Shown here one piece after another: positions 28,237 through 39,703 of a DNA stretch of 64,000 bases (within the stretch, counting starts at the first letter, position 1; each line of letters begins with the position of its first letter). The stretch lies in assembly GCA_023055505.1 (NCBI GenBank), contig JALIRH010000008.1:5767775-5831774 (forward strand), given 5' to 3'. Origin of the DNA: Callipepla californica brunnescens. Taxonomy: Eukaryota > Chordata > Aves > Galliformes > Odontophoridae. Position numbers and translations under genes: made by a program. A model generated the notes under the pieces. The model saw nothing but the letters and a program-made list of their open reading frames with translations. It did no database searches and was not told the DNA's origin.

Positions 28237-31200
28237 CTAACTCACTTATTCAAAAACTTATTCTATCACTTGGATTCTATGATGAAATGGAATGGGTTGT
28301 GTTCTTTTATATACATAAGCACACAAACCTACTTCATTACCTAACAACATTTTAGATAAATCTGCATTAACCAGAAAACCTAGCAATCCAGCACTCACAT
28401 GCTGAGAGAGGTACCCAGGGCACAATAGATAAAGCATCATTTGGTCTGTCCTTCTATTTCCTTTGATTCAAAAGGAGTCTAGAGGACTCAGATGAATAGA
28501 TGACAAATAGATGAACGAAAGCATGGCTGTTGATCAATCCTACTTGTGCAGATGGTCAGATTTTCAGTTTTTTCTGTTTTGTTTTTACAAACGAGCAGCA
28601 CTCCAAAATCAACAAGACAAAAAGCTTCCACGACCAAACAAAACCATGACTGCTTTGTAAAGAAAATGAATAAGGTATAAAGAGATGAATAGAGGCTCTG
28701 CTACATACAGATATACATTCCATCTGTGAAGCGGTGTTTCAAAAGAACATCAGTGTACTCAGTTCTTCATGAAGTGCCCATCAAACACACAGATGTGCAC
28801 ACATCTTTGCTATAAGCACATAAACAGCCACCTATCAATAGATTTCCACTCTGGCACTCATCCGTGGGTGTGGCCCCGTGACCAGCCTCAATATTCTCAA
28901 CCACTTAACATATACATAGCTCCCATTAAAGATTATAATTAAAGATCACTACACCGATAAAGAAAAATTACTACATCAGAATGAACATCAGCATTTAATC
29001 ACTCCTTCATATAAAATGAGCTGCCTGAAATATCCTTGGTCTCTACTGGCACCATTCTGATGGTGAGCTGCAGAGGTGTAGTGATGGAACACTACTCAAA
29101 ACTCCGGCTACCCAGGGCTTGATGTTGGACAGAACATCACTTTTCACTGAGGGAATGACTTAAAACAATAACAATTAGATTGGTATTATTTGTAGTCACT
29201 GATTTAATACACTTTCTTCAGAAGCGAATTTCTTGTAGCAGGTAGAATGCTATCATTCTCCAGACAAATAAACCATAAGCACCAAGCAAGCTTATAATCA
29301 GCAGTTGCAGGGTTAAAGGATTCTTGTTTAGTTCTTTGCAGGCAAGTTTTAAATTCATTCTACTGAGCATCTGAGTAATTGCAGCACAATTTAATAATGT
29401 ATGCGTTTGTATGTGGTTTCATGCCGCCCTGTTTTAGCTCAGCTCTTTACTCCTAAAACTATGCAGTTATCTCCTGCTTAGTATTTGATTTATCCCCTGC
29501 CACGATTATGTTATTTTGGTCCTAAAAATATTAAGTGATGGCTTTTTCATGCTGTTGGCTTATTTTTAATGAATCCCTTTTAAACTTGTCTCTTTCAGAA
29601 AGAAGAATCTGACAAGAGGGTTTCAATACATCTGTATAATTCTTATCCTTTTGTTCTGCAGACTCATTATTTGGCAGCTGGATCACTCTTATCCAACAGA
29701 AACACTCTGAAAATGCAGACGCTGTCTGGCGCCAGGTGCACTGCAGTTATGAATCCCAGAATCACTGGGATGGCAGGCAGGATGTTCCATTATTCCAATG
29801 CGATCCCTTGCTGCTCTTGGATTCTGGTTAGAAAAGCCTAGCAGGCTCACTTGAGCAACACTTACACACTGCTTTCTTACTCAAGCATGTTTCTTCTTCC
29901 TAGGCTTTGAAGAACAGAAAACTACATCACATTCAATAATCAACAACTACGGATATAGACCAGAACTCTAAATCATTGGCCTGTACTGCAAAAAATGACA
30001 TTTCTATTTTGAATATCCTTAAAGTTAGTCACAGTACAAAATAACAGACCATGTCACCAGCAGCTGAGCAACGTACCTTGTCCTCGCTGGGTCACTCAGC
30101 GTTCACTTTTATAGCTGCAGTACTCAGCAGAGCATCTTCAGAAATCTTCTGAAAAAGTTTTCTCAAAACCATTCCAGATCTGCTGACCAAACGCTCCAAG
30201 TTCTCATTCTGATCCATTTTTTAATGGATCCCACAAACACAGTGGCACATGGAAGATCAGAATAAGGAAGTCCATTCCCATAAGGAGAAAACGTAATTCA
30301 TTTTCCAGATTAGAATGGAAATTCTACTTGATGTTAATACATCAGGAGGAATCGTTAACACATAGAAAAGTGGTTCCACAAAGCAAAGCCTGCTGCTTCA
30401 AAGCTTTTGCCCCACAGACTTCAGCATTTCTATCAACTAAGACTGCTACAACTATCGCTGTAAAAGAGATAACAAAACTCCCATCCTGGACTGGACACGG
30501 TAAACCAACAGGTGATTTGGAACATGAAATTTCTCCAAACAGAAAATTTCCTTATATCATAAGTTATCTATTTGCTTCCCTTTGCATAAAGAAAAAAACA
30601 GATGAGATAAAAATAAATTATAACCTCTGCTATTGTTGGCACATGTATGAACTTGGATAATACTCAGTAACCCCAGAGACCGCAGACATCTGTTAAATTC
30701 ATGCCAGCACTACAAAGTAAGTAGTGACAACCTCACCCAGTCCAGGTGAGGTCACCACCACGCACCATGAGAACAGCTGGCTGTGGAGGCTTTGAGACAT
30801 CAACTGCCGACCAAAGAGCAGGGCCTGACCTCAGCCTAACTGCACTCAGACTGCACATCCATCAGCAGGTGCTGCTTGGGCTGGAACACAACGAAAGCCC
30901 ACACCCAAAAGGGCTAAGCTGCATCTCAAAGTCTGCCAAAGGTTTCTGGTAGTTGATAGTTCAGTCAAGACAAGAAATTGGTTAAAAATAACCACTGATT
31001 TGTCTCAGCATTTAAAAAGGAACAGGCTATTTTCCTGAGAGACTGTGAAAGTCTGAGAGACTCAGCTTTTGCCCTGAGAATGATTAATCCTATGCAGCTG
31101 TTCTCCTGGAATATTTTCAAACGTGTTCAATAAACCTTAAAGATTTGTTACAGAGCGGCGACAGAATTATTTTGCATGACTAACTTCACATTTTCATGAA

Positions 31201-34200
31201 CTGTGAAAGCTTGAACTTGGAGAGCAGATAGCTTTCACTGATTTGGGTGATTAATAAGTAAGAAAGTTTTAAATGGAGAGCACCACTACCCCATTACTCG
31301 CTCTGTTAGTTATTCCTGCCTCGAGAAGCTTATTTTCCAAGGACAAATGCATAACATGCTCACTGTCCTCAAGACCTGTACATTTCCTATATACACATAT
31401 TTGTCTTATTGTTTTGTTTTAAACAGCCATTCATAATGAGTGAGAAAAGGTAAAGCAAAAACTTGAATTAGCATACTTTCTCTAGATAATATATCTGATA
31501 CTAATAACTTTTTCTAGATATTAAATGCTATTTGTAACGTTTTCAACAGCACCCTCCTAATTCAGCAGACTGCCATGTGTTGCTCGCTTGTAGGTTGGCA
31601 TTTGTGAAGAACTATGCAGTTGCTGAATAAGGCTGGATTTGGAGATGCTATTGAAAAGCTCTTCCTGAATTGCAGCTTTACTCAGCTCACTTATTTCAGT
31701 GTAAAAATACGTAGTTCAAACTTCTCGTTTATTTCTGGCTCTCACATTTCTATCCGTAATCACAACAAACCATCTGCTTCCAAAAGCTTCACCCCCTCAT
31801 TCCAAAACAATCTCCAGTTTTCTGTCTAACAGAAGATAAATAAAGAAGAATTTCTTTTAACAGTTCCTTTAGCTTGATGTCTTGGGACTGGGTTTCATTC
31901 TAACTGCTGACCATCACACTCCATCAGCAACATGGAGCCATTAAAAGATGTGGAGCGAGAAGAACTCAAACTGCCTCTTTAGCTCTGGAGAGAACAGTTT
32001 TGACATTACTACACTTTCTGTCATTGAGAAAAGACTTCTCAGCATCTATAAACTTTCCTAATTGAAAAACCCAGGTCTAAAATCCAGGTCTTGGCACAAT
32101 TCTCTGGTGGTTGCGCTGTGTACCCATTCCTGAGGCAGTCCGAGGAGTACTGCAGTTAAAGCTGCTTATTTCTACACACATCCTTAACAGCAGGAATATT
32201 TTATAACAGCTTACGTTTGATTCCCAAGTTGTGTGTTGTAAAATCTGACCACTGTTACCCATCACAGATTGGAAAATGATTTCAGAAGATGCAGATAACC
32301 AAAGAACACGATTTCAAACGACAATGTGCACCTGCTTCAAAGAGCTCAAAGCCTGAAGAATTACATTACATATCTGGATATGAAGAATTTTTCATTTCAC
32401 TGGAATGACTTCAGACTAGGCTGAGCTGCCCTCTAGATGTTCCTTCTCTGGCCTTTAGAGTAGATGAATCATCTCATTATCTAATTTAGACAACCTCTCG
32501 AGATTCATATGTAACATTAATAAGAGGAGAATTAAAAAGTGAAGCAAAACTTTTTGCTCTTTCACGGTTCTCATTTCTCTAAATGACAATGCAGTCTTGT
32601 TTCTCTACTGCAGAACAGTTAAGTCCTTGGTATGAGGCTCAATTACATAGCCTGAAATCTTCATGGTTAAAAAAAGTTTTCATCTGGCAATAAAGCAAGA
32701 GTTACACTGAATGCTGAAACTTAGTTCTAGCGCGATCTTCTCATGAAATAAAACCTCTTAAGACAAAGTGCTGAACATTTTGGACAGTCATTCTTCAGGC
32801 ACCTGAAGCTGGAATCTCCAAATGATACACTGTTACTGACCGCTGAGTGGCAGTGTAAGGAAAACAATGCCAAAACAAAAGCGAAAACCCATGCGGTCTT
32901 CCACTGAATCCAAACTGTCAGAAAAACTGCCTGATCATTTACTCAGATTATTCCCGTTAGTAAATATGCGTTTTATCAGAGAATACACGCTGGTGTACCG
33001 ACTGTGAGCAGGTCAAGTTAGCTGACTGCACTATTTCATACATGAACAGTGGATTCTCCATCTGCACCTCAAATATGTGCTACGATTAAGAAATAAACCC
33101 TGTAGAATTCTTTAAGAAAATTCTGAGAAAGTTTGTGGCTGTCTGTTAGAATAATAGGGCTTCACCCTAAAAGCTGAAGGCTGATAAATCAGTGTGTCAG
33201 TAAGATGGATACTGTGAAAACAAAACAGCATTCAATACCAAGTGAATATCAAAAATCAAAATTAAGAAACAATAAAAAAGAAAATAAACTTTCCTGAGGA
33301 AAGTTCTGGAACTGAGGAACATCAATAGTATTTATCATGAGCCATACAACTACAGTAAAAATCCCTGCCTGAAAATTATTATCTGTATGAAACACCTGAA
33401 ACCTACAGCAGGCTTCACATAGGTATAAAAAAAATAGGTGAAAAGAAAGCTTCAGTCAAGCTAATAGCTTAGTACTTACTTTACACAAGGCTTATTCATG
33501 GAGACTGAAAAAGACACAACAGACTACCATTCAAAATCTAGCAGCAGCTGTTCACCTACCTTCTATGATCAACAGAAGCTACAAAGAAAAGCAAAACACA
33601 ATGGGATGAAATACCAAAAGGATTTCAAATACCATCTCACAGTTCTTCAGCTAGCAACTTCCCTCTGCTCACTAAGTACTCCACTATACAAAGCAATAGC
33701 AGATAAAGCAGCATGATAGGAAGCTTAAAAAAAAAAAAAAAAAAAAAAAAAGGACATGGAGAGTACAGAAATATTTCTCATTTGCAAACAGTAAATTTGA
33801 AAAAAAAAAAAAAAAAAGTTACATGTGAAAGCAAGGAAGGTGGCAAGAGATGGATGAGTGCAGAAGTCCACAGTCCAGAAAGATGAAAGCAAACAGAAGA
33901 CTCTTTCAAGATTCAGTATTTCTGCACAAAAGATGAATCTTTCCTCCTTTCATGCTGCTTCTTAAGATGTGGTTTCAAGTGCGACTTAAACCCATGTGAA
34001 CCCACGCTCACATCTGCCTGCCCCTGCCCTTTGTCATGTCACCACCAGCCATCGCGGTGCGTGGCATGTCAGATCAAGCTGCTGATACAGCTGAAAGTTA
34101 ATTTGTTCTCCTCCTTCGGCCACCTGCACGGCCACACTACTGCTAGCAACAACACAAAGACAGCAGCACAGTCGTTCCTGGGGATGAGAGGAAGAGATGA

Positions 34201-34479
34201 GATTGCCCTTTTCAGCATCAGCTGCAGGCTGCTGGGGTGATTTATGACAGTAAACTCGAGAAAGTAAGATCATCGAATAACCACATTTTTCTAATCTTTC
34301 CTATTACTCTGAATTATGAGAAACCTGAAACACCGTTGGAGGAGCTGCAATCGAGTACAACACACGCTGCCAAGTACCAGGAGGCAGTCTTCCAAGACTA
34401 GCAGTTCTGCACATTCACAAACTTCCAATGCAGAGTGCTGAATACCTGCTGCACGTCCTCTCTTTGGAGCTCACGGAGC
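28237..34479. other. AT-rich non-coding DNA, nothing recognised
   Basis: The longest frames (for example 30,328-30,660 on the plus strand) show no domain or splice context. A frame at 33,498-33,716 ends just before a 25-base A run. It could be read as a tailed retrocopy, but the protein is not recognisable. No RNA gene is visible. Confidence 0.45.
33727..33817 (+). repeat. Two long poly(A) tracts
   Basis: A 25-base run of A (33,727-33,751) and an 18-base run (33,800-33,817) are separated by 48 bases. They could be simple-sequence expansion or relics of retrotransposed tails. No element of a known type was seen upstream of either. Confidence 0.85.
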
Positions 34480-34960
34480 AACAGCCGTGACAGGACCGAA
34501 CCGCGGTGTAATGCTTTGCGTACAGTGCGTTGTTTAAACGCGAAGCCGAAGCACGATATTGATGCGGTTAGGAAAAATAATAATGTAACGCAATTATCAC
34601 AACAATGACTCTTCGGGGAAGGTAGAAAGGACAGCAGAGGGAAAGAAGAGAAAGCCAAACGCCCGCCCCCCAGCCCGAGGGAGCCGCCCCTCGGCGCTAA
34701 AATGGCGCCGTGTGCCCGCAGCACAGTGCGCCACCCGGCGGGCAGCGGCCGGGCGCGACCTTGCGGTCCTCGAGGCCTCCCCCTCCAGCCCCGCCTGAGT
34801 CAGACCCCGACATTCTTCAAATTCCCTTCCTCAACACTGCACCGATACAGCCTACTTTCCCCTTGCCACGGTGTTGAACTTACCGGCGATGTGGTCACAG
34901 AGCCTCCCTCCTACCAACAGCTCTGACGATGTTAGGAAGTTTCCGGGCGCAGCTTTCCTG
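34480..34960. promoter_or_regulatory. CpG-island promoter
   Basis: A sharp rise in GC and CpG density stands out from an AT-rich background, strongest at about 34,660-34,780. A YY1-like site AAAATGGCGCC lies at 34,699-34,709, an AP-1-like TGAGTCA at about 34,796-34,802, and an ETS-like CCGGAAAC (minus strand) at about 34,938-34,945. With the minus-strand splice donor at 34,883, this best fits a housekeeping-type promoter firing leftward. Bidirectional activity is possible. Confidence 0.7.
34884..34945 (-). other. Probable non-coding first exon of a minus-strand gene
   Basis: On the minus strand the sequence CGCCG/GTAAGTT gives a near-consensus splice donor, with the last exon base at 34,884. 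It lies just downstream of an ETS-like element at the CpG island. No initiator ATG with a useful frame precedes the donor, so the exon would be 5' UTR. The gene body would lie to the left. Its identity is unknown, because no coding exon was recognised with confidence. Confidence 0.4.
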
Positions 34961-37046
34961 AGGCAAGGCCTGGGAGATGATTCCAGAAGGATGCTGCTGG
35001 GAGTTAGTGGCAGCCTATAGACATCTCTAAATGCAGAGGGGACAGCTGTACAGTGGGCACGCGGCAGAACAAAGGAAGAACCTCAACTCGTGTTCTGAAC
35101 AAATAGTTGTGTTTTCTGTACGACATGCATGTGGTATCTGCCTTTTAGTTAAGCACGTAGCAGTGTCTTTTGAGGAAGCTGCTTGTCATGTGTCACCTCT
35201 TTACAAACATCCTTCCAACTTGTAAGACCCTCTGCAGAGTTGAGAAGCAGCATGAAAAAGATGGTAAAGATCAAAGAGTCACCATTAGCTTGCCGATGTA
35301 GTACTGGTAAAGATACTCATGAAATATAACCAAATGGAAGTGAATTGATTCTCATTGGTTTAGTCAAAAAAAGCCCACAAAATACCAACTCAATTAAATC
35401 AACGCAATAGACAACACTGGAGAGCACACAGCAACAGGCAGTTGCACAGAAAATTTGACATCACTTTAAGAATTAGACGTAGTCAAGCACAATGCTGATG
35501 TAAAAGCTGAAGTTACATACTAAAGCAGAAGACATCAAGTTTTAATTAAGAGGAGAGAGCCTGTTTCAGGAAATAGCAGCTAAAACACAGAAGGGTTAAA
35601 ATAAACATGCTGCTAAAATATGAATTGTCAAAGCAATGTCATAGCAAATTAAACAAAGGAAAAAAAGCAAGGATAATGTGTTCCTCACACAAATAATGAT
35701 GTATGGAAGTGGGCCAAATAAACAACTTTTTTTATTATTTTTACATGCCTGTAGACCACTGACGAGCAAAACTAGTTTTAAGACATAGGCAGGAGATATA
35801 CTTTTATTAAAAGTTAAAGTTGTTTCCTGCTAATAAAATATTTAACTATGTGTCTAGCTCAGCAAAATACAGTCAAGTTGTGGCTTGCTTACAATGCACA
35901 TGAAAAAGCAACCTGAAAAGACAGTATTAAATGCTACATTATTCTTCAGTTTCATGGGAAATCATGTAGTGGATAGCAGCTTAAGGCAGACAGTTTTAGG
36001 AGAGAAAACAGCCTCAACTTCTCAGTAGTAATTATTGTTATGCATAATCGGAATAAGATATAATTAAAAACAGTGATTGAAAAACACATTTTTTTTTGTC
36101 ATCCAACTAGGTATCATAGTCAAACAGAAGGGTTCTGACTTGTTCAAGAGAGATGTTATGACCTTCCTTATAAAAACTGTAAGATAGAGGAGCTAATAAT
36201 TTCTTCTAGACAACATCTGATTTTATTTTTTTAAGTCCCACGTGAGCTCTATGGAAATAAAACCTGTTCTCAAGAAAATCTTCCATCGACATCTTCCTTC
36301 CCTTCATCACCAGCAGCAGGCAGCACAGATTTAACAGCTTGTAAAAAAAGAACCCACATTTTTTCTTTGCATTACTTAATGTATATTGCATATAACAACG
36401 CTCTGGGACCTCCTTGCTCTGCTTGTGTTGCAGAGACAGCAAGCATCTGGCACAGAGACCTTGGGAGAGCCACAGGTGGCCAAGAGCAGATTCATTTGCC
36501 TAAAGTTCCTGGAGTTAGGAATCACTGACAGCTGAAAATCTGCTCTGACAGAAGAGCTCTGAGATGTGTGCAGGAACTGTTTCTCGGCATCGCTTAGAAA
36601 TTGGACATTTTATTCAACTCAGCCTTCCAAGTCATGTAGGTTTTGTGATTTTAAGAACCCATCTATGTAAATCATAAATTCTGTTTTATTTTCATTCTAC
36701 TGGCTTTCTTCCTGCCATTCCTCAACTGTTCTGGTAATAGAAGGAGGAACACCTCCAGATGAGCCTGGAGGTGTCAGTTCTGTCCTCCTTTAGTTCAGAA
36801 AAGGAATAGAAGAAAAGGGAGTTTCTCAAGAGCAAAAGAAAACAAATAATTGAAAAAATACCTTTTAAATTCCAGGAACTGGCAGCATAAGTGAGAGGAA
36901 CTAAGAGGACATGCTTTTGTACTAGGAGATGGAGTTTCTGGCTAAAAGCTAAGATGCTAACTGCAAGTGAGTAAAACTGTACAATTTGAAATAAAAGATG
37001 ATATACAGATGTCAAGACACCCTAAACATTCTAGCTTAAGCTGAAT
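34961..37046. other. Non-coding DNA, nothing recognised
   Basis: Short frames only (under 100 codons). No repeat family, RNA gene or island is visible. Confidence 0.5.
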
Positions 37047-37149
37047 AAAGGAAAAAGGGAAGGGAAGGGAAAAGGGAAAGGGAAAGGGGAAGGGGAAGGG
37101 GAAGGGGAAGGGGAAGGGGAAGGGGAAGGGGAAAGAAAGGAAAAAGAAA
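37047..37149 (+). repeat. Polypurine tract with (GGGGAA)n core
   Basis: About 103 bases contain no pyrimidine. The core (about 37,086-37,133) is a near-perfect GGGGAA repeat, preceded by GGGAA and GGGAAA variants. The repeated G4 runs could form G-quadruplexes, and the mirror symmetry could form triplex DNA. It sits about 420 bp left of the sharp left edge of the RING-gene array. Confidence 0.95.
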
Positions 37150-37570
37150 CCAACTGTTCCAAACAGGAGTGAATTTATAGGCAGAGATAATATCTTCAGT
37201 GAGAGTAATGCAACACCCTAAAAAAATACAAACCTTCAGGGTATGTAGGCTGAAGCTTTGATCCTCAAATCAAAACACAACTTGAAACTAGCGATACAAG
37301 TTTAATTCATGCAAACTAATCAATTACACCATCAAAGAAGTTTGTAGACTCAACTGTAGAGGATGAAGAATCTGAAAAGCAGAAACTTGCTAAGTCATTA
37401 GGTCCTACTAGAAAGAGGAAAGGTGTGTTTTGTTTGTTAGAAAATAGAAATTGATGGAGGTTCAGGAAGATCAAAAACTGTAACACATATATTACTGGCT
37501 ATAATTTCCGTGTAGTAGTGTCATTTCTTTAATCTCCTTCTCTCCTGCATTGTAAATATTGATTACACTA
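37150..37570. other. Single-copy spacer left of the array
   Basis: AT-rich sequence between the polypurine tract and the first repeat unit, not repeated elsewhere in the window. Nothing else is recognised. Confidence 0.6.
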
Positions 37571-37945
37571 ATCAAGTTTAAACAGTTCTTAATCTGAGTT
37601 TAACTTTAAATTCTTATTTGTATTTCAGTAGTGAGAACCATTTCTAAGTCTGAAAGTTTGCCTACTCCTTTCTACTCATTTGCAATACAAGCTGGTCTCA
37701 TAAAAGAGGTTATTTCTTCCTATAGATTGAACAACATACAGGTGCAATAAGGAAAGCCTCAACAAAGAAGTGTTTTAAGTAAGTAAATTACAAAAAGAGG
37801 AAGCAAATAACAAATAATGTAAGAGTAACATAAGAAAATAGCATCTCCAGACCTCTGCTTTCCAGTTGAGATTAAGCAAGAAGCTGGAGGTCATGGCTTT
37901 CACACGCAGAAAGAACTTTTTGAGATACAGCGACTGAAACAGGAG

Positions 37946-38004
37946 GTGGGAACTAGACGGTCCTTAAGGCCCCTTCCAACCCAAGCCATTCTCTGGTTTT
38001 ATGA
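37946..38004 (+). mobile_element. CR1 3'-end fragment (unit 1, upstream)
   Basis: GGAACTAGACGGTCCTTAAG, then CCCTTCCAACCCAAGCCATTC, is the plus-orientation end of CR1, with a decayed octamer tail. Confidence 0.85.
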
Positions 38005-38317
38005 AACTACTCAGCTCTGCTCTCAACTCATGGTCACAGTCACCCCTAAGAGGGAAACTAAGCAAGGTTAGGATAAGGGACAGTAAGCACTGTCTCTTTA
38101 CCTCTTGGCAAGGAATACCAGGGGGAGGATTTACTAGTTTATGTTATATGCCAGTGCTATTGCAGCTAGTGTATGCATCAGTGGCAATCCAAAATCTGTT
38201 GCAATGGTTGCTTCAATAAAGCATTTCTTTTCAATGTTTGGGAAACTGCCCCTGTGAAAGTCCTTGGGTGGACTCTGACAGGGAAACAGCAAAGCTATTA
38301 ATGTGACAACTGCCGGC

Positions 38318-38717
38318 ATGCAAATCTGCATCTACCCGTGTGCTCTGTGATGTCACGGAGAGTCACGGTCAGCCCGTGACCTCACAATAGGGCGAGTGCC
38401 TATGAACGCAGCGAGCACCCAGCCCACCTTCAGTCTGCTGGCGACTGTCGAGGAGTCAGTGTCTTCCTGCTGGAGCACGAGACCTCGAGACCTTGCCAGG
38501 TGTAGTGAGACGTCAGAGTCCTGCGAGCGGATTACCCGTCACCAAGGATCCGCTCCAGGAACGCCGGACGTCAGAGGTCCTGCCAGAGACGCACGAGGAG
38601 TCCGTCACTGGTGGGACAAGCGAGAGGTGCTGAGGGCCGGAGGCCGCTGACGGCTCTGCCACAGGCAGCCTCCAGACTCAGTCCTCTGAGCACCTCCGTG
38701 CAAGGGCAGCTGCGGCC
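38318..38717 (+). promoter_or_regulatory. Promoter and leader of RING gene B1
   Basis: A perfect octamer ATGCAAAT (38,318-38,325) precedes a CRE-like TGATGTCA (38,348-38,355). Two GACGTCA cores lie further downstream (38,509-38,515 and 38,567-38,573). An upstream ORF of 82 codons starts at ATG 38,402 and ends at 38,650 in a frame different from the RING gene. The block is GC- and CpG-rich. The octamer/CRE pair recurs at the same offset in every unit with an intact leader. The transcription start is not known; TATA is not evident. Confidence 0.55.
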
Positions 38718-39134
38718 ATGAGCCGGGAGGCAGCTGCCAACGGGAGCCAGGAGGCTCAAGAGGAGGAGATGTGCCCCATCTGCCTCGGCCCGCTGGACAA
38801 CTGCGTCTACATTATCCCCTGCAGGCACAGCTTCTGCAGGGGCTGCATTGAGCGCTGGGCCACCGAGAGCGCCAGCTGCCCACTGTGCCGCGGTGTGATT
38901 GAGAGCATCGTGCCACAGCTCCCAGCAAACGCCGCCGCCCGCCGACCACGGAGAAGGCGCCAGAGGCGTCAACGGCGGCGGGAAAGGAGAAGGTACTGGC
39001 ACACCTCGGACCGACGCCGACGACGCAGGTTCTCCAGGCCTCCTCTCCAGATCACCTACCAACTCGTCTGGCGGTGGGAGCTGAGTGGGCCCATCAGGAT
39101 CCAGCTACGGTTGGACATTGAATACAGCGAATAG
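38718..39134 (+). CDS. RING-finger protein, type B (B1), probable E3 ubiquitin ligase
   Basis: The single-exon frame gives 138 aa. A C3HC4 RING spans residues 19-57 (Cys19, Cys22, Cys35, His37, Cys40, Cys43, Cys54, Cys57), with all eight zinc ligands present. Spacing and the CPLCR end resemble the Topors/PHRF1-like RING class. Residues 75-104 are extremely Arg-rich, possibly nuclear or nucleic-acid targeting. A WRWEL block (118-122) matches WQWEL of type A. The start has a G at -3 (GCGGCCATG) and is shared by all copies. The stop is an in-frame TAG where type A has Trp152; the frame stays open for 140 more codons, so the protein looks prematurely ended. Compared with B2, Cys29 replaces Arg and Thr113 replaces Ile. 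Ubiquitin-ligase activity is inferred from the family; substrate is unknown. Confidence 0.8.
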   Translation: MSREAAANGSQEAQEEEMCPICLGPLDNCVYIIPCRHSFCRGCIERWATESASCPLCRGVIESIVPQLPANAAARRPRRRRQRRQRRRERRRYWHTSDRRRRRRFSRPPLQITYQLVWRWELSGPIRIQLRLDIEYSE

Positions 39135-39557
39135 CTGAGATGGGTCCAAGAGGAGCAGTGGGGCTACAGGGACCATGCACGGGCCCGCACCAGGCCCGCT
39201 TCTGAGCGGGCGGCCCGAGCTCACCTGGGGACAGCACGGGAATGGGAAAGCGCTGGTGGGGAGAAGGCTGAGGCACTGCACAGCTCTTCTGCCTCGCTCA
39301 GCTCTACGGACATCACCTCCCCGCACTGTGTCAGTAGAAGCGCTGCCAGCGGCTCGAGCTCATCGCTCCATTCCCGTCTGCTCAGCCCCGGTGAGACCCA
39401 GCGTCCAGGTCTGGGCTCCTCATTACGACAGAGACCTGGGCACGCTGCAAAGAGCCCAAAGAACAGCAGAGACAAAGAGAAGGTGTGGGGAGGGAAACCT
39501 GGAAGTATCAATAAATTATGGGAAATCCCAAAATTGGTGGTAGAGCAGTTGCTTTGA
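39135..39557 (+). other. Detached C-terminal frame downstream of B1
   Basis: In the same frame as B1, after the TAG, 140 codons stay open to a TGA at 39,555-39,557. The composition is Ser-rich with Ser/Arg motifs (for example SSASLSS and SGSSSSLHSR). The shifted counterpart is open in all type A copies. This looks like the former C-terminal half of a longer protein of about 279 codons. Whether any readthrough or splicing product uses it is unknown. Confidence 0.5.
39510..39515 (+). terminator. Poly(A) signal AATAAA (B1)
   Basis: Canonical hexamer about 375 bp after the B1 stop, in the same place in the A1, A2, A1' and A2' copies but absent after B2. Confidence 0.55.
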
Positions 39558-39653
39558 ATTTCCTTTTGAGAGATTAAATATGAACTCAACTTGGATCCTG
39601 ATGTAATCAGAATGCAGGGAATGGGGAAAGCCTTGACTTGTTTCAGCAACAAC

Positions 39654-39703
39654 ATGATCTTTGTAGTCCCTTCCCACCTAAGCCATTCTGTGATTCTGTG
39701 AAA
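39654..39703 (+). mobile_element. CR1 3'-end fragment (unit 1, downstream)
   Basis: ATGATCTTTGTAGTCCCTTC, then AAGCCATTCTGTGATTCTGTG, is the plus-orientation CR1 end with two octamer copies. Confidence 0.9.

Noticed and set aside
33498..33751. Poly(A)-tailed retrocopy of a gene
   Set aside because: The 72-codon frame before the A run is not recognisable, and bird CR1 does not usually make tailed retrocopies.
37047..37149. Interstitial telomere repeat
   Set aside because: The unit is GGGGAA and its variants, not TTAGGG.
39132..39140. Programmed stop readthrough at the type B TAG
   Set aside because: The bases after the stop (CTGAGA) do not match the well-known CUA readthrough context, and no stimulatory structure is evident. 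Kept only as a testable option.
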